Shown here in pieces: positions 5,693 through 6,199 of a stretch of DNA of 6,199 nt. The position numbers and the translations under genes were made by a program. The DNA is from Candidatus Bathyarchaeota archaeon B63 (GTDB lineage: Archaea > Thermoproteota > Bathyarchaeia > Bathyarchaeales > DTEX01), in contig LUCF01000053.1 in assembly GCA_001593845.1 (NCBI GenBank), positions 1 through 6,199 on the forward strand. Direction: 5' to 3'. The notes beneath the pieces are model-generated. The model had not been told where the DNA came from and searched no databases. It saw only the letters and a program-made list of their open reading frames with translations. Within the stretch, counting starts at the first letter, position 1, and every line of letters begins with the position of its first letter.

Positions 5693-6199
5693 TTATGCCA
5701 CATGCGTGTTAGGTACGAATTCCTTAGCGATCTCCGCGAGTTCACGCATCTTCGCATCATCTGGGGTTCTAAGGCCACTCGCCGGGTAATCAAGCCCCAA
5801 AGCCTGATACTTTCCCTCGCCGAGGCGGTGGAAGCGCAGGAGCTCGAGGAGCCTCAGGTTCCTGAACGGCCCCACGAACTCGGCGATCCTCCTTATCTGA
5901 TCAGCTGTGTCATTCACGCCGGGGATGACGGGCACGCGGATGATCATGGGCTTCCCGGTCTCGGCTAGCCGCCGCACATTCCTGAGGATCAGCCTGTTCG
6001 ATGCCCCCGTGAACCTGCGGTGAGCCTCCGGATCCATATGCTTGATATCCACGATCACGAGGTCCGTGAATGGCAGCAGCCTCCGCATCTCTTCCCACTC
6101 GCAGTTCGCCGCGGTTTCGATGGCTGTATGGAGCCCAGCTTCCTTGCATCTCCTCAGCAGAGCCAGTGAGAAGTCGCCCTGCACTATGGGATCGCCGCC
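5693..6199 (-). CDS. Glycyl-radical-enzyme activating enzyme, radical SAM family (partial, N-terminus off window)
   Basis: The frame is open to the right edge and encodes the last 168 residues; PFL activase has about 246 residues in all. This enzyme cleaves S-adenosylmethionine to a 5'-deoxyadenosyl radical that abstracts hydrogen from the GRE glycine, here presumably Gly728 of the downstream GRE. Visible landmarks are GGDPIVQGDF (1-10 of the visible part), the SAM-binding GGEP motif with Asp for Glu; HTAIET (24-29); DIKHMDPEAHRRFTG (51-65); RVPVIPGVND (88-97); and FHRLGEGKYQALG (123-135), all in activase order. The CX3CX2C cluster motif and any extra ferredoxin-like insert would lie beyond the edge and cannot be checked. 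A GTG at 6184 is internal, because the conserved GGDP precedes it in frame. The specific GRE partner is inferred from gene order. Confidence 0.93.
   Translation of the reverse strand, partial: GGDPIVQGDFSLALLRRCKEAGLHTAIETAANCEWEEMRRLLPFTDLVIVDIKHMDPEAHRRFTGASNRLILRNVRRLAETGKPMIIRVPVIPGVNDTADQIRRIAEFVGPFRNLRLLELLRFHRLGEGKYQALGLDYPASGLRTPDDAKMRELAEIAKEFVPNTHVA

Noticed and set aside
5910..6149. A minus-strand open frame overlapping the activase in another frame.
   Set aside because: It is fully inside the activase coding region, and its Gly/Arg/His-rich composition is typical of an out-of-frame reading in GC-rich DNA.
6182..6184. GTG at 6184 as the start of the activase.
   Set aside because: The in-frame residues GGDPIV upstream are the conserved SAM-binding motif, so the frame continues beyond the right edge.
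1..6199. CRISPR arrays, tRNA genes, insertion sequences or signs of a mobile element.
   Set aside because: There is no regularly spaced repeat, cloverleaf-like sequence, transposase or integrase motif, and base composition looks even across the genes.

Overview
The window reads as archaeal, most likely from an uncultured, anaerobic member of the Thermoproteota/Bathyarchaeia type. The grounds are AT-rich TATA-like boxes at the expected distance upstream of three genes, heavy use of AGG/AGA arginine and ATA isoleucine codons in a GC-rich genome, a KaiC/GvpD-family ATPase, and an oxygen-sensitive glycyl radical enzyme. The lineage is an inference; no rRNA or universal marker gene is present.

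Every supported gene lies on the minus strand, so the transcriptional order runs from the right edge to the left. It is: (1) a glycyl-radical-enzyme activase (radical SAM), cut by the right edge, 5693-6199; (2) a DegT/DnrJ/EryC1/StrS-type PLP aminotransferase, 4293-5609; (3) a 753-residue glycyl radical enzyme (GRE) of the pyruvate formate-lyase-like superfamily, 1884-4145; (4) a two-domain KaiC/GvpD-like RecA-fold ATPase whose second domain has lost its P-loop, 288-1718; (5) a small helical protein starting 2 nt after gene 4 and cut by the left edge, 1-285. The non-coding gaps are short (83, 147 and 165 bp) and hold TATA-like elements, ribosome-binding sites, a perfect inverted repeat and a short direct repeat. 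No gene-free stretch exceeds 300 bp. I see no tRNA, rRNA, CRISPR array, insertion sequence or origin.

Genes 1-3 look like one metabolic module. The activase uses S-adenosylmethionine and a 4Fe-4S cluster to place a radical on Gly728 of the GRE, the GRE transforms an unknown substrate at Cys411, and the aminotransferase probably acts just before or after this step on a carbonyl or amino compound. The GRE carries Cys-His-Trp at its active site. This is neither the Cys-Cys of pyruvate formate-lyase nor the Cys-x-Glu of the diol/choline/hydroxyproline-type eliminases and 4-hydroxyphenylacetate decarboxylase, so its reaction cannot be read from known families and may be undescribed. Genes 4-5 look like a separate signalling or regulatory pair with their own promoter; a link to the GRE module is possible but rests only on adjacency.
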